Positions 34,947 to 44,600 are shown, counted from the first letter of the stretch. The stretch: 58,762 bases of DNA from Verrucomicrobiaceae bacterium (GCA_947507875.1 CANNQP010000028.1:1-58762), one strand, 5' to 3'. Notes: generated by a model from the letters alone, not told the origin. Made by a program: numbers and translations.

Positions 34947-36029
34947 TTACACCTTGATGAAAATGCCGCGCTTGTACAGCCAGCGCGCCAGCATCATCAT
35001 CAGGGCAAAGCTCACCCAGGGGCTCATCCAGGCCCAATCCTTCGGCGGATGGCCGACGAGTCTCTCGCCGATAGTGCGGAAGAAGCCGAGACCAGCGCAG
35101 ACGTAGAGCGCGATGGGGTTCGCCCCGACCCAGACGAAGGGTATGGTCCAGCGGCGGAAGCGCTGAACATCCACGATGGCATAAAAAACGCCCAGCAGCA
35201 CCGCACTCCAACCGCCAGCGACGAGCACGAAGCTCGATGACCAGATCTTTTTGATGACCGGGAAAAATGGATGCCAAGCCCAGCCAAGGGCGATCAGCAC
35301 CGCCCCGGCTCCGAGGAGGCCCAGCACCTTCCGGGCAGGTGGCGCTGCTCCGGTGAGCCATTTCCCGGCCAAAATACCCAGCAGCGCGGTGGCGATGGCA
35401 GGCAGCGTACTAAGGAGCCCTTCGGGATCATGGTCGCCATCATACTTGCGGCCAGGCAACCAGAGGGAGTCGAGGTAGTTCGTGAGGTTGTGACCTTCGG
35501 CCAAGTCCCCCGCGCCAAAGCCAGGCACGGGCACCAGGCCAAGCAGCAGGCCGTAACCTCCCAGCAGAACAACGACCGCAGCCACGAGCGCCCTCCAGCC
35601 CAGCCAAAGTGACAACATGCCTGCCGCCGCCGAGGCGATGCCGATGCGCTGGAGCACCCCCAGCCAGCGGATTTTCTCCCAGCCATCCTTCAGCCCTCCA
35701 GAGAAAAACACCCCCAGCAGCACCAGGATCAGCGCACGGGCCAAAAGATGCCTAACCGCCGCAGCACGACCTTCCTTTTCAAGCCGTCTTGGCAGGGCAA
35801 TGGCCATGGAAACTCCCGCAATGAAGAGAAAGAGCGGGAAAATGAGATCATAGAATCGGAAGCCCTCCCAGGCGACATGCTCCAACTGCGTGTCGATGAT
35901 GCCCGTGATGGCACTGCCTGGCGCAAAGCGGGCCAGCAAGGCATTCAGCGCGCCTCCCAAACCGAGGATCCAGCACATGTCGAAGCCACGGAGGGCATCC
36001 AGGGAGTGTAACCGGGCAGGGGAGTTCAT
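34947..36029 (-). CDS. DUF5009 / heparan-alpha-glucosaminide N-acetyltransferase-like membrane protein
   Basis: The protein has about ten hydrophobic helices over 360 residues and begins RLHSLDALRGFDMCWILGLGG, the signature of the HGSNAT/NagX group of membrane acyltransferases. FYDLIFPLFLFIAGVSMAIALPRRL and WVGANPIALYV are further family motifs. Homologues acetylate sugars using acetyl-CoA across the membrane, but the bacterial substrate is often unknown. I chose ATG 36027-36029 because it places the signature near the start; a longer frame to 36092 adds 21 unlikely residues. It converges on the hypothetical gene ending at 34942 and is divergent from fur. Confidence 0.84.
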   Translation of the reverse strand: MNSPARLHSLDALRGFDMCWILGLGGALNALLARFAPGSAITGIIDTQLEHVAWEGFRFYDLIFPLFLFIAGVSMAIALPRRLEKEGRAAAVRHLLARALILVLLGVFFSGGLKDGWEKIRWLGVLQRIGIASAAAGMLSLWLGWRALVAAVVVLLGGYGLLLGLVPVPGFGAGDLAEGHNLTNYLDSLWLPGRKYDGDHDPEGLLSTLPAIATALLGILAGKWLTGAAPPARKVLGLLGAGAVLIALGWAWHPFFPVIKKIWSSSFVLVAGGWSAVLLGVFYAIVDVQRFRRWTIPFVWVGANPIALYVCAGLGFFRTIGERLVGHPPKDWAWMSPWVSFALMMMLARWLYKRGIFIKV

Positions 36030-36031
36030 GG

Positions 36032-36155
36032 CTTGAGATGACGCACCCAGCCGGGTGGATATCTCAAATGCGAAGCAAGATGTTTTTTGCACTTAGGCTT
36101 GCGGCTGCGACTTCCCTTCTTGCCTTGAGTCTCAACTAGGCTAGCCTTGTCTCAA
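36032..36155. promoter_or_regulatory. fur promoter region with repeated TTGAG/CTCAA half-sites
   Basis: The divergent space between the DUF5009 gene and the Fur-family gene contains TTGAGA at 36033, TCTCAA at 36061, a TTGAG-T-CTCAA palindrome around 36126-36136, and TCTCAA at 36149 immediately before the fur start. Fur-family proteins bind 7-1-7 inverted repeats and often control themselves, so these could be autoregulatory sites. This is a visual pattern, not a match to a known consensus. Confidence 0.35.
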
Positions 36156-36156
36156 G

Positions 36157-36639
36157 ATGGATCCCCGAATCAAAGAAAGGTTGGAGGCGCATTTGGCGTC
36201 CTCAGGACTTAGGCGCACCAAGCAGCGAGAGGTGATCGTGGAGGCAGCCTTTGCCACCGACGATCACTTCAACGCCGAAGAGTTGCTGGAAAAGACTCGT
36301 AAGCTCGACCGCACGATCTCTCGCGCCACGATCTATCGCACGCTCCAGCTTCTGGTGGAATGCGGACTGCTGCGCGAGGTGGATTTCGGACGTGACCAAA
36401 CGTATTACGATCCAAACTTCCTCGATAAACCCCAGCACAATCACCTGATTTGCTTGGACTGCGACCGCGTGGTGGAGTTTGAGGACGACAACGCCGCGCT
36501 GCTGCACGATTGCATCACTCGGCGGCTCGGTTTTCATCCGCAGATGAAGTCGATGCGCATTGAGGCGCACTGCGATGAACTGGCACGCACCGGCGGCTGC
36601 CAGCACAAGACGGCCCGCGAGGCAGCTGGGAAAAATTGA
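36157..36639 (+). CDS. fur: Fur-family metal-responsive transcriptional regulator
   Basis: The 160-residue protein has an N-terminal winged helix (about 10-85: SSGLRRTKQREVIVEAAF, DHFNAEELLEKTRK, ISRATIYRTLQLLVECGLL) and a dimerisation/metal domain with HNHLICLDCDRVVEFED, matching the H-x-H-x2-C-x2-C pattern of Fur. The C-terminal part has another histidine-rich stretch (HCDELARTGGCQHK). Fur represses iron uptake genes when iron is present. Assignment as Fur rather than Zur or PerR rests on the FeoB-like gene 1 kb away and is moderate. It converges on mtnP with 22 bases between the stops. Confidence 0.85.
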   Translation: MDPRIKERLEAHLASSGLRRTKQREVIVEAAFATDDHFNAEELLEKTRKLDRTISRATIYRTLQLLVECGLLREVDFGRDQTYYDPNFLDKPQHNHLICLDCDRVVEFEDDNAALLHDCITRRLGFHPQMKSMRIEAHCDELARTGGCQHKTAREAAGKN

Positions 36640-36661
36640 GTTTTCAGGGGCCAAAGGCAGC

Positions 36662-37531
36662 TCACAGGAAGCGCTCCAACATCGGGCGCAGGCTTGCCAC
36701 GGTGTCCTCTGGCCACAGGGAGCGTGGAGTCATCAGGGCCGTGTCCAGTGCACGATGCTCCGGCCAGTCCGCCACCTGCGGGATGCGCGGGATCACGCGG
36801 GCGAGCACGGCTTTGGCCATCGCTGCATTCGCCGCCACGTGAGCCATCACGGCCTCAGCGGTCACGTGCTCTTCATCGGTTTTCCAGCAGTCGTAGTCGG
36901 TGATCATGGCCAGGGTGGCCAGGGCGATTTCCGCCTCGCGCGCTAGCTTGGCCTCGGGCAGGTTGGTCATCCCGATGACGTCAAAGCCCAGCTGCCGATT
37001 GGCACGAGATTCTGCTCGGGTGGAAAAGGCAGGGCCATCCATGTTCACGTAGGTGCCGCCATCATGAACCCGAGCGCCACAGGCCAGTGCCTCTTCCCGC
37101 AACAGCTCACGCAGCCCGCTGCTGATGGGATCAGCAAAGGCCACATGCCCCACGATGCCACGGCCAAAGAAGGTGTGGTGCTCCCGGCGGCTGGTACGGT
37201 CGAAGAACTGATCCGGCAGCAGGACATCACGCGGGCGGTATTCCTCCTTCAGGCTGCCCACCGCGGTCACGGTGATGATCCAGCGCACGTTCAGTGAGCG
37301 CAGCGCCCACAGATTCGCCCGGTGATTCAGCTCCGTCGGCAGGATGCGGTGACCACGACCGTGCCGGGGTAGGAAAAAGACGCGCCGTCCGGCGAGCGTG
37401 CCACTCACGAGGGTATCGGAGGGTGAACCAAAGGGTGTATCGATGGCTACCTCCGACCGATCTTCCACCCCGTCAATGTCATAGAGACCAGAGCCGCCGA
37501 TGATGCCGATGGAAGGGGGAAGAGAATTCAT
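36662..37531 (-). CDS. mtnP: S-methyl-5'-thioadenosine phosphorylase
   Basis: MtnP cleaves methylthioadenosine, a by-product of polyamine synthesis, to adenine and methylthioribose-1-phosphate. The 289-residue protein shows the family hallmarks: IGIIGGSGLYDIDGVED at the start, the phosphate-site PRHGRGHRILPTELNHRAN, the methionine region MDGPAFSTRAESR, and GMTNLPEAKLAREAEIA with TDYDCW near the C-terminus. The length is normal. It stands alone, divergent from the FeoB-like gene. Confidence 0.94.
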   Translation of the reverse strand: MNSLPPSIGIIGGSGLYDIDGVEDRSEVAIDTPFGSPSDTLVSGTLAGRRVFFLPRHGRGHRILPTELNHRANLWALRSLNVRWIITVTAVGSLKEEYRPRDVLLPDQFFDRTSRREHHTFFGRGIVGHVAFADPISSGLRELLREEALACGARVHDGGTYVNMDGPAFSTRAESRANRQLGFDVIGMTNLPEAKLAREAEIALATLAMITDYDCWKTDEEHVTAEAVMAHVAANAAMAKAVLARVIPRIPQVADWPEHRALDTALMTPRSLWPEDTVASLRPMLERFL

Positions 37532-37634
37532 GCGGGCGTGAGGCTAGCGGCGGATTTTAGCCTGGCAATCGTGGTCGTGAGAACATTCCGTCTAGTAGGA
37601 AGCCAGGCAGCGGGTCCAGCTAGGCTGAATTTAG

Positions 37635-37649
37635 TGCAAAATTTTTGCA
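37635..37649. promoter_or_regulatory. Perfect 7-1-7 palindrome, candidate Fur box of the FeoB operon
   Basis: TGCAAAA-T-TTTTGCA is a perfect inverted repeat with the 7-1-7 geometry of Fur-family operators. It lies 44 bases before the chosen feoB start, in the spacer between divergent mtnP and feoB, and overlaps a second spaced repeat (TGCATT at 37647 and AATGCA at 37669). A Fur-family gene lies 1 kb upstream. A TTTTGCA half-site also occurs in front of fur at 36085-36091. The sequence differs from the E. coli consensus. Confidence 0.55.
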
Positions 37650-37693
37650 TTGAAGAGTCATTGTTCTTAATGCAATGCTCTTGCGTTAAACTC

Positions 37694-39343
37694 ATGCCAA
37701 CGCCGCCATCCATCGTCCTCGCAGGACTCGAATCGGTCGGGAAGTCCGCGCTCTTCCGCGGCCTGACGGGCCAGGTGACGGGGGATGAGGCGAATTTTCG
37801 TGGTTCGACGGTCGTCTGCCGGAAGTGTCGAGTGCCAGACTGCGGCTGCGAGGTCGTGGATACACCCGGCATCCGTCTTGTCGGTGATGCGCAGACCACG
37901 CAGACGGCTCTAGCGGCCACGCAGGAGGCCGATGCCGTGCTGCTCGTCGCCCGTGGCACCCATGCCGTGAGTGAGGTGGAGACGCTGCTGCGGGAGCTGG
38001 ATTTGCAGCAAAAGCGCACCGCCCTAGCCATCACGTTTCAAGACAAGGCCCCCGAGCAAATCCAGACGTTGGCTCAGGTCTATCGGGAGCGGTTGGGCAT
38101 TCCTGTGGTCGTCGTGAACGCTCGTGAGCTAGATCAGGAAGGTCGCGGTCGAGTACTCGCCGCGATCCAAAGCGCCGCGCAGATGAAGGCGGTGCAGCCT
38201 ACCGGTGGGGTTCAGCAGGGCGGAGGACTGCACCCCCTTGCCGTGCAGCCGGAGACAACGCCCTTTGAGCACAAGATCGTTGGTCCTTGGCTCGCGCTGC
38301 TGAGCATGGGGCTGATGTTTGCCCTGCCTGTGTATGCGGCCTACGTCTTCGCGAGCTGGGCGCAGCCGCTCGTGGATGAGTTGGCCATCACTCCCTTGAA
38401 AGCAGCGGCAGCTTCCTGGCCTCAGCTCGCCCAGGTGCTGCTGACCGGTGGCTACGGGATCATCACGCTGGGCTGGTATTCTTTCCTGTGGGCCTTCCCT
38501 GTGGTCCTGCTCATCAGCCTCAGCGTCGCTTTGGCGGAGGAGACCGGTTGGAAAGATCGCATCACGGCTGCTCTCGATCCCTGGCTGCGCCACATCGGCC
38601 TGAGCGGGCGGGATTTGATCCCCGTGCTTACTGGTTTCGGCTGCAATGTGGTGGCGGTCTTTCAGTCGCGCTCCTGCTCAAAGTGTTCGCGTGCCGCCTG
38701 CGTTTCCATGATCGGTTTTGGCAGTGCCTGCAGCTATCAGATCGGAGCGTCACTCAGCCTCTTTGGCGCAGCGGGGCATCCCACGCTATTCTTTCCCTAC
38801 CTCGCAGCTTTGTTGGCCGTAGGGGCACTGCACACGCGCCTATGGCACGGAGCTTTGGTGGATGAGGGCGTGCAGCTCCTGCAGGAGCGGTCGTTTTTGC
38901 AGAGGCCCTCTCCACGCGCCGTGCGGTGGCGCATGAGGGCTGCGCTCGGGCAGTTTCTGAAGCAGGCCATGCCGATCTTCCTTTTGATCTGCTTCGTCGC
39001 TGCCTTGCTGGAGCATTTCGGGGTCATGGCCTGGTTCACGGCTGGCTTGGCCCCGGTCCTGGGGTTGTTTCGCCTACCCGGCGAGGCAGCTCCAGGTATT
39101 CTCTTTTCCATCCTGCGCAAGGATGGCCTGCTCACCCTGAACAGCGGGGAGGGCGCGCTGCTCTCCGCTTTGTCAGCCGGACAGCTTGTTGTGCTGGTCT
39201 GGCTGGCCTCCACGTTCACCGCCTGCCTGGTCACTCTATGGACCGTGCGCCGCGAGCTAGGTTGGAAAGCCGCGGCGCTCATCGCAGGAAGGCAGGCGGT
39301 GACCTCTCTCGTCAGTGCGTGGGTGATTTCTTGGTGGATATGA
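37694..39343 (+). CDS. feoB: Divergent, short FeoB-like iron transport GTPase/permease
   Basis: FeoB imports ferrous iron. The chain has a G domain with G1 GLESVGKS (11-18), a G2 threonine in RGSTV and G3 DTPG (56-59); the G4 NxxD motif is not intact (ITFQDK). Between G2 and G3 four cysteines (C42, C45, C50, C52) form CxxC-x4-CxC, which ordinary FeoB lacks. The membrane part has a Gate core TGFGCNVVAVFQSR (313-326) followed by extra cysteines (C328, C331, C336), and a second helix bundle from about 400. At 549 residues it is shorter than typical FeoB (700-800). I chose ATG 37694 because it puts G1 at the normal distance; ATG 37670 is possible. No FeoA gene is next to it. The stop overlaps the next start (ATGA). 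Confidence 0.78.
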   Translation: MPTPPSIVLAGLESVGKSALFRGLTGQVTGDEANFRGSTVVCRKCRVPDCGCEVVDTPGIRLVGDAQTTQTALAATQEADAVLLVARGTHAVSEVETLLRELDLQQKRTALAITFQDKAPEQIQTLAQVYRERLGIPVVVVNARELDQEGRGRVLAAIQSAAQMKAVQPTGGVQQGGGLHPLAVQPETTPFEHKIVGPWLALLSMGLMFALPVYAAYVFASWAQPLVDELAITPLKAAAASWPQLAQVLLTGGYGIITLGWYSFLWAFPVVLLISLSVALAEETGWKDRITAALDPWLRHIGLSGRDLIPVLTGFGCNVVAVFQSRSCSKCSRAACVSMIGFGSACSYQIGASLSLFGAAGHPTLFFPYLAALLAVGALHTRLWHGALVDEGVQLLQERSFLQRPSPRAVRWRMRAALGQFLKQAMPIFLLICFVAALLEHFGVMAWFTAGLAPVLGLFRLPGEAAPGILFSILRKDGLLTLNSGEGALLSALSAGQLVVLVWLASTFTACLVTLWTVRRELGWKAAALIAGRQAVTSLVSAWVISWWI

Positions 39344-40527
39344 GATCGCATTCCATTCCTGTTCTCATTGTCGGCGCTGGGCCGGCGGGCATTGGTTGCG
39401 CGGTGGCGTTGAAGGCCTGTGGCATCGAGGCACAGCTGGTGGATGCTCAAGGCGTTGGGGGTTCTTTTTCCAAGTGGCCGCGCCAGATGCGACTGCTCAC
39501 GCCTTCGTTTCACAGCAATTCCTTTGGAGCCGTGGACCTGAATGCGCTGACGCCTCAGACTTCTGTGGCGGACTTTCTGCACACGCAGCATCCCACCGGT
39601 GAGGAGTATGCCCGTTACCTGAAGGCATTGGTCATTCACTACCAACTGCTCGTGGATGCGCCCACGCAGGTCACGCAAATCATCCCCCAGGTCGAGGGCG
39701 GCTTCCAGGTGGAGACGAATCAGGGCAGCTACGAAGCCGATCAGGTGATCTGGGCAGCGGGTGAGTTTGGTCGTCCTGACGATGGCGGTATCCGGGGTGC
39801 GGACCTTTGCCTGCACAACAGCCGCGTGCGTGACTGGGAAGAAGTGGCGCGTCTGGGCGATGCCTTTGCCGTGATCGGAGGTTACGAGAGTGGGCTCGAT
39901 GCGGCGGTGAATCTCATGCACCTGGGCAAGCATGTCCATGTGCTGAGCCGGGGCGAACCCTGGGGCAGCGATGATCCGGACCCGAGCCGCAGCCTGAGCC
40001 CGCACACTCGGGACCGACTGAAACGCGCGCTGCTGGAGTCGCCTGGTCAGGTGCGATTCTACAAAAAGGCGAACATCCTGGAGGTGTCGCGGGTGCCGCA
40101 GGGGTTCCAGCTCGTGGATGATGAGGGCACGCCTTTGGTGACGCAGACGCCACCCATCCTGGCCACAGGCTTCCGGCATGCGCTGGAGCCGGTGCGTGAG
40201 CTCTGGGAATGGCGTCAGGGCTTGCCTGTTTTCACCGAGCAGGCGGACGAATCCACCCTGCATCCGGGTCTGTTTTACAGCGGGCCGTCGCTGAGCCATC
40301 GCGGCATGCTTTTCTGCTTCATTTACAAATTCCGTGCGCGCTTTGGCATCTTGGCGCGGACGATTGCTGAGCGTCTCGGGCGCGACTGGGAGAAGCCACT
40401 GAAGCTCTGGCGCGAGCGTGGCTTCATGCTGGATGATCTGAGCTGCTGTGCGGACTGTCAGTGCGCCGTGCAGTCCGAGGGCACCGAAAACCCTGAGGTG
40501 GAGGACTATGAAAGCGTGGCTGCCTAA
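39340..40527 (+). CDS. FAD-dependent pyridine-nucleotide oxidoreductase
   Basis: The 395-residue protein begins with a dinucleotide-binding fold (IPVLIVGAGPAGIGCAVAL), continues with a flavin-monooxygenase/thioredoxin-reductase-like body (GGSFSKWPRQMRLLTPSFH, VIWAAGEFGRP), has a second GxGx-like NAD(P) site variant (FAVIGGYESGLDAAVNL), and an ATGF motif (PILATGFRHALEP). It ends with a cysteine cluster CCADCQC (369-375) that could bind a metal or Fe-S cluster. The start overlaps the FeoB-like stop, so both are translated together; a ferric or other reductase serving the iron permease is the natural guess. In-frame codons upstream to 38926 lie inside feoB and are not used. Confidence 0.8.
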   Translation: MRSHSIPVLIVGAGPAGIGCAVALKACGIEAQLVDAQGVGGSFSKWPRQMRLLTPSFHSNSFGAVDLNALTPQTSVADFLHTQHPTGEEYARYLKALVIHYQLLVDAPTQVTQIIPQVEGGFQVETNQGSYEADQVIWAAGEFGRPDDGGIRGADLCLHNSRVRDWEEVARLGDAFAVIGGYESGLDAAVNLMHLGKHVHVLSRGEPWGSDDPDPSRSLSPHTRDRLKRALLESPGQVRFYKKANILEVSRVPQGFQLVDDEGTPLVTQTPPILATGFRHALEPVRELWEWRQGLPVFTEQADESTLHPGLFYSGPSLSHRGMLFCFIYKFRARFGILARTIAERLGRDWEKPLKLWRERGFMLDDLSCCADCQCAVQSEGTENPEVEDYESVAA

Positions 40528-41191
40528 TCTCCGCGAGAAAGCCGCAGTTCCCGCCCGCCCCGCGGGGCCAGTCAGAGCGGCGGCCAGCCTGACACGCGGT
40601 CATCTGAATGACCTGACCAAGGCGATGGGACAGCAGATGTTTTTCTGGGGTCGGGATGTGCTTCATGTCTCGGGGAATTTGCTGCTGAGGCATGGCTTTG
40701 AAAAACATGAGTCACCCGGCCTGAAGGGCACCAGCTGCTATCGCAAAGCTTGGGCAGGCGGTGTCATCGAGCTGCATGGGGCCTGCGCGGGTTGGTATCC
40801 GCTGAGGCCGGAGAGCGGCATCGGTTTTCTCTTTGTCCGCACGGACCGTCGCTGCTATGCGCACCGCGAGGTTCAGCCTGCGATCCCGGGCCAGTATGAC
40901 TACGATCGCCTCGTGTCTGGCGATCTTAACCTGCTGGAGCCTGCTGGGCGAGTGTTTAGCGAATGGCTGGTGCAGTACGAGAGCTGGATCTGCCAGGAAT
41001 GCGGTGCGCAGCACCGCCAAGAGTGCCATGCCATGCTCTCGCGGCTACCGGCGGGTCAGCCTTGGCTCAGCCCAGAACTCGCGCTGGAGTGGCTGCGTCT
41101 CTTTGCTCAGGGCAGTTCGGTGCCTCGGGCGCATGCTCTGCGCGGTCAACGGCGGGAGCTCAGGCATTTGCCTCCGCGAAACCACGGATGA
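40508..41191 (+). CDS. Hypothetical cysteine-containing protein of the FeoB operon
   Basis: The 227-residue protein overlaps the end of the oxidoreductase gene by 20 bases and starts MKAWLPNLREKAAV. It has no signal peptide or membrane helix. Conserved-looking parts are GQQMFFWGRDVLHVSGNLLL, KGTSCYRKAWAGGVIELHG and a CxxC-type stretch WICQECGAQHRQECHAM that may bind metal. No family is recognised. Its position suggests a role with the FeoB-like permease and flavoprotein. Its 3' end overlaps the convergent sufE gene by 32 bases. Confidence 0.7.
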   Translation: MKAWLPNLREKAAVPARPAGPVRAAASLTRGHLNDLTKAMGQQMFFWGRDVLHVSGNLLLRHGFEKHESPGLKGTSCYRKAWAGGVIELHGACAGWYPLRPESGIGFLFVRTDRRCYAHREVQPAIPGQYDYDRLVSGDLNLLEPAGRVFSEWLVQYESWICQECGAQHRQECHAMLSRLPAGQPWLSPELALEWLRLFAQGSSVPRAHALRGQRRELRHLPPRNHG

Positions 41192-41591
41192 ACCGCCGCA
41201 GGCTGCTGAGTCCGCTCTGGCGTGAAGGCGTGAGGTAGCTGCCGAGGCCGCATTCCTGGATGAAATCCGGCTCGGTCGTGGCCACGAGCTTGGCGGGGAT
41301 GCCATTGTAAAAGCCGCACAGCAGCGCAGCAGTGCCCTTGGGCGTCAGGGCATCGGCATCCATTTGGAAATAACACAGCCCATCGCGCAGCTCGGGGTGA
41401 ATCCACAGCTGCGAGATGCACCCGGCGAGCAGGTTTTCCTTCACGCGGTGTTTTTCCTCCATGGCTGGGTAGCTGCGACCTAGCTGAATGAGGTAGCGCA
41501 TGCGTTCCTCCGCATCGGGCAGGAGCTCGAAGGTCTCTTTGAATTCCGAGGCACGCTGGCGGAGCAGCTCTTCAGGGGCGGGGGTAGGCAT
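41160..41591 (-). CDS. sufE: SufE-family Fe-S cluster assembly sulfur acceptor
   Basis: SufE takes persulfide sulfur from SufS and passes it to the Fe-S scaffold. The 143-residue protein has the family pattern: FELLPDAEERMRYLIQLGRSYPAM, the active-site cysteine in LLAGCISQLWIH (around residue 58), and GFYNGIPAKLVATTEPDF. I chose ATG 41589-41591; the longer frame to 41732 runs into the RND gene end. It converges with the iron-uptake operon; no other suf gene is in the window. Confidence 0.9.
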   Translation of the reverse strand: MPTPAPEELLRQRASEFKETFELLPDAEERMRYLIQLGRSYPAMEEKHRVKENLLAGCISQLWIHPELRDGLCYFQMDADALTPKGTAALLCGFYNGIPAKLVATTEPDFIQECGLGSYLTPSRQSGLSSLRRFIRGFAEANA

Positions 41592-41640
41592 GACTCTGTT
41601 CCTAGATGGCTGGGCGGCTGTGTCCAGCGCGCGATGCAGG

Positions 41641-44600
41641 CTAGGGTGTCTTCTCGCCGTCTGCTTCCAGCTCGGCTTCCAGGCGGCGCGTGACCTCCAG
41701 CGGCGATCCCGTGCGCTGGGAGAGCAGCGCATACATCATGGGCACCAGCGCCAGCGTGACCACGGTGGCGATGCTGACCCCGAAGACAATCACCACACCG
41801 ACGACGCGCCGTGTCTCAAAGCCCGCACCTCCGCCCAGCATCAGCGGCAAGGCACCCATGACGGTGGCCAGAGCGGTCATCAAAATCGGCCGCAGGCGTT
41901 GCTCACTGGCCGTCAGGATGGCTTCGCGAAATTCCACGCCTTCGTCGCGGAGTTGGTTGATGAATTCGACAATGAGAATGCCGTTTTTGGCAGCAAGGCC
42001 AATGAGCATGATCAGCCCGATCTGGCTGTGGATGCTTTGGTTCATGCCCATGATCAGCAGACCGAGCAGCGCGCCTGCCACAGCCATGGGCACCGTCAGC
42101 ATGATGGTGAAAGGATGCACAAAGCTCTCGAACTGCGCCGCGAGCACGAGGTATGCGATGAGCAGCGCAAGGGCGAAGATGATGCCGATGTTTCCCTGAT
42201 TTTGCTTCAGCTTCAGCGAGTTCCCTTTGTAGCCGATGATGGCGCTGCTGGGCAGATTTTCTCGGATCAGGTCTTCCATGTAGGTCACGGCCTCGCCAAG
42301 GCTGTAGCCTGGGCGCAGCTCCGCATCGAAGGTGATGCTCCTCATGCGGTTGTAGCGATTCAGCGTGCCGCTGTCGGCGAATTCTTCCATTTTCACCAGG
42401 TTCGAGAGCGGGATGAGTTTTTGGGTGCGCTCGCTACGGACAAACAAATTGTTTAGATCGACGGGCGTGCGCTTGTCGTCGTAGCTACCTTCGATCATCA
42501 CGTCGTATTCCTCGCCCTGGTGGATGAAGGTGGTCGCACGTCGGCCGCCCAGCATGGTTTCCAACGTCAGGCCAATGTCCGCCGTGGACACGCCGAGGTC
42601 GGCAGCACGGGCTTGGTCGATGCTGACCCGCAGCTGTGGCTTCGTGTCGCGGTAGTCGCAGTCAAAGCCGACGAGGTCAGGGTTGGCGCGGCCTTTCGCC
42701 AAGATGATGTCGCGCCACTCGGCCAATTCCTCGAACGTGGACCCGCTGACCACGATTTCGAGTGGCTTGTTCAGTCCGCGTAGGATCGCCTGTCGCATGA
42801 TGACAGAGACCTTTCCTTCCGTCATGTCCGCGGTGCGCTTCCGCACATCTTCCATGATGGTGAAGCCATCCCGCCGGGTGCCGAAGGGCGAAAGCGTGAT
42901 GACAGCGATGGAGTCATTGAAGTCGGCCGTAGCCCCGAAATTTCTAGGCGCGCGTGAGTTCACGCGGGTGGCTTCCTGAGTCTCTTCCACGAGGTACATG
43001 ACCTTGTCCGTGAGCTTGTCCAAAGTGACCATCGTGCTGGCAAAGGTGGTGCCCGGTGGTGAGGTCGCCGTGACAAAGAAAGAGCCACGATCCTCCCGAG
43101 GCATGAATTCATCTGGGATGTGGACGAGCAGCCAGCCGCAAAGCGCGATCAGTCCACCGACGATGGGAAATGCGGAGCCGGGGAAGTGGAGGGCATAGTT
43201 CAGTAGCCAGCGGTAGCTGCGCTGAATCTTGGCAAAGAGGCGGTCGAGCACGTTGGCGATCCAGCCATCTCCTTCGCGCCCACGCAGGATCTTGGAGGCC
43301 ATCATGGGCGATAGCGTCAAAGCCACAAAGCCCGAGAAAGCTACCGCGATGCTGAGCGTGACGCTGAACTCAGCAAACATGCGCCCAGTGTCTCCCGGCA
43401 TGAAGGCCACGGGCACGAACACACTCATCAGCACCAGCGTGGTCGCGATGACCGCAAAACCGACCTGACGTGTGCCTTTGTAAGCAGCGACGAGTGGCTT
43501 TTCGCCATGCTCGATGCGGCGGTGGATGTTCTCCAGCACGACGATGGCGTCATCCACCACCAAGCCGATGGCCAGCACAAAGGCCAGCAGCGTCAGTGTG
43601 TTCATCGAATATCCCAGCGCCAGAAGCACCAGGCAGGTGGCAAACACACTCACCGGCACCGCCACGGTCGGGATCAGCACGGCGCGGAAGCTGCCCAGGA
43701 ACAAGAAAATGATGATCACCACCAGCACGATGGCGATGCCTAGGGTGCGATACACCTCATGCAGCGATTCTTCGATGAACTGGCTGATGTCATAGCTGTT
43801 TTCCAGACGCAGGTCGGGGGGCAGCGTCTTGCGGATTTCGTCGGCCTCCGCACGCACCGCCCGTGCCACTTCCAGCGGATTCGATCGCGACTGGCGGATG
43901 ATGCCCAGGCTGACCATGAGCACGCGATTGCCTTTGAACACCGTGCGTGCCTCCTCGGCGCCGAGGGAAACTCGGGCGACTTCAGAAAGGTGAACCTGGT
44001 AGCCGTTCTCACCGCGAGCGATGACCATTTTCTCAAAGTCCTCGACGCTGCGATACTGACGACTCAACCGCACCGTGAATTGACGATCGAGGGACTGCAC
44101 GGTGCCTGCTGCAGGATCGACATTTTCGCTGCGCAGCGCCTTTTCCACATCCACGGGCGTCAGTCCACGGGCGGCTAGCGCCTCGCGGTCCAGCCAGATG
44201 CGCAGAGCGTAGCGGGTGCCGCCATTGATGCGCACGCGGGCCACGCCAGGCAGTCGGGAAAAGCGGTCCACCAGGTAGCGCTCGGCATAGTCATTCAGCT
44301 CCAGCGTGTTTCGCGACTCGCTGGTCAGGTTCATGTACATCAGCACCTCGGCGCTGAGCTCTGTTTTGCCCACGTTTGGAGGCTCGACCTCACTGGGAAA
44401 AGTGGGCAGGATCGGGCTGATCGCCTCGCGGATGTCATTCGCGGCGGCATCGAGGTCCCGGCCCAGCGTGAATTCCACTGTGATCTCGGATTTTCCATCC
44501 ACCGAGATGGAGGAGATGTTCTCAATCGCCTCGACTTGAGAGATGCGATCTTCCAAACGCTGGGTGATGCGCCGCTCCACGACGCTGGCCGAGGCCCCTC

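Noticed and set aside
38926..39339. N-terminal extension of the FAD oxidoreductase
   Set aside because: This part lies wholly inside the FeoB-like gene in another frame; the flavin fold begins just after ATG 39340.
38797..40299. 500-residue minus-strand frame opposite feoB and the flavoprotein
   Set aside because: Both plus-strand genes have clear motifs; this frame has none and is rich in Arg/His as expected for a shadow.
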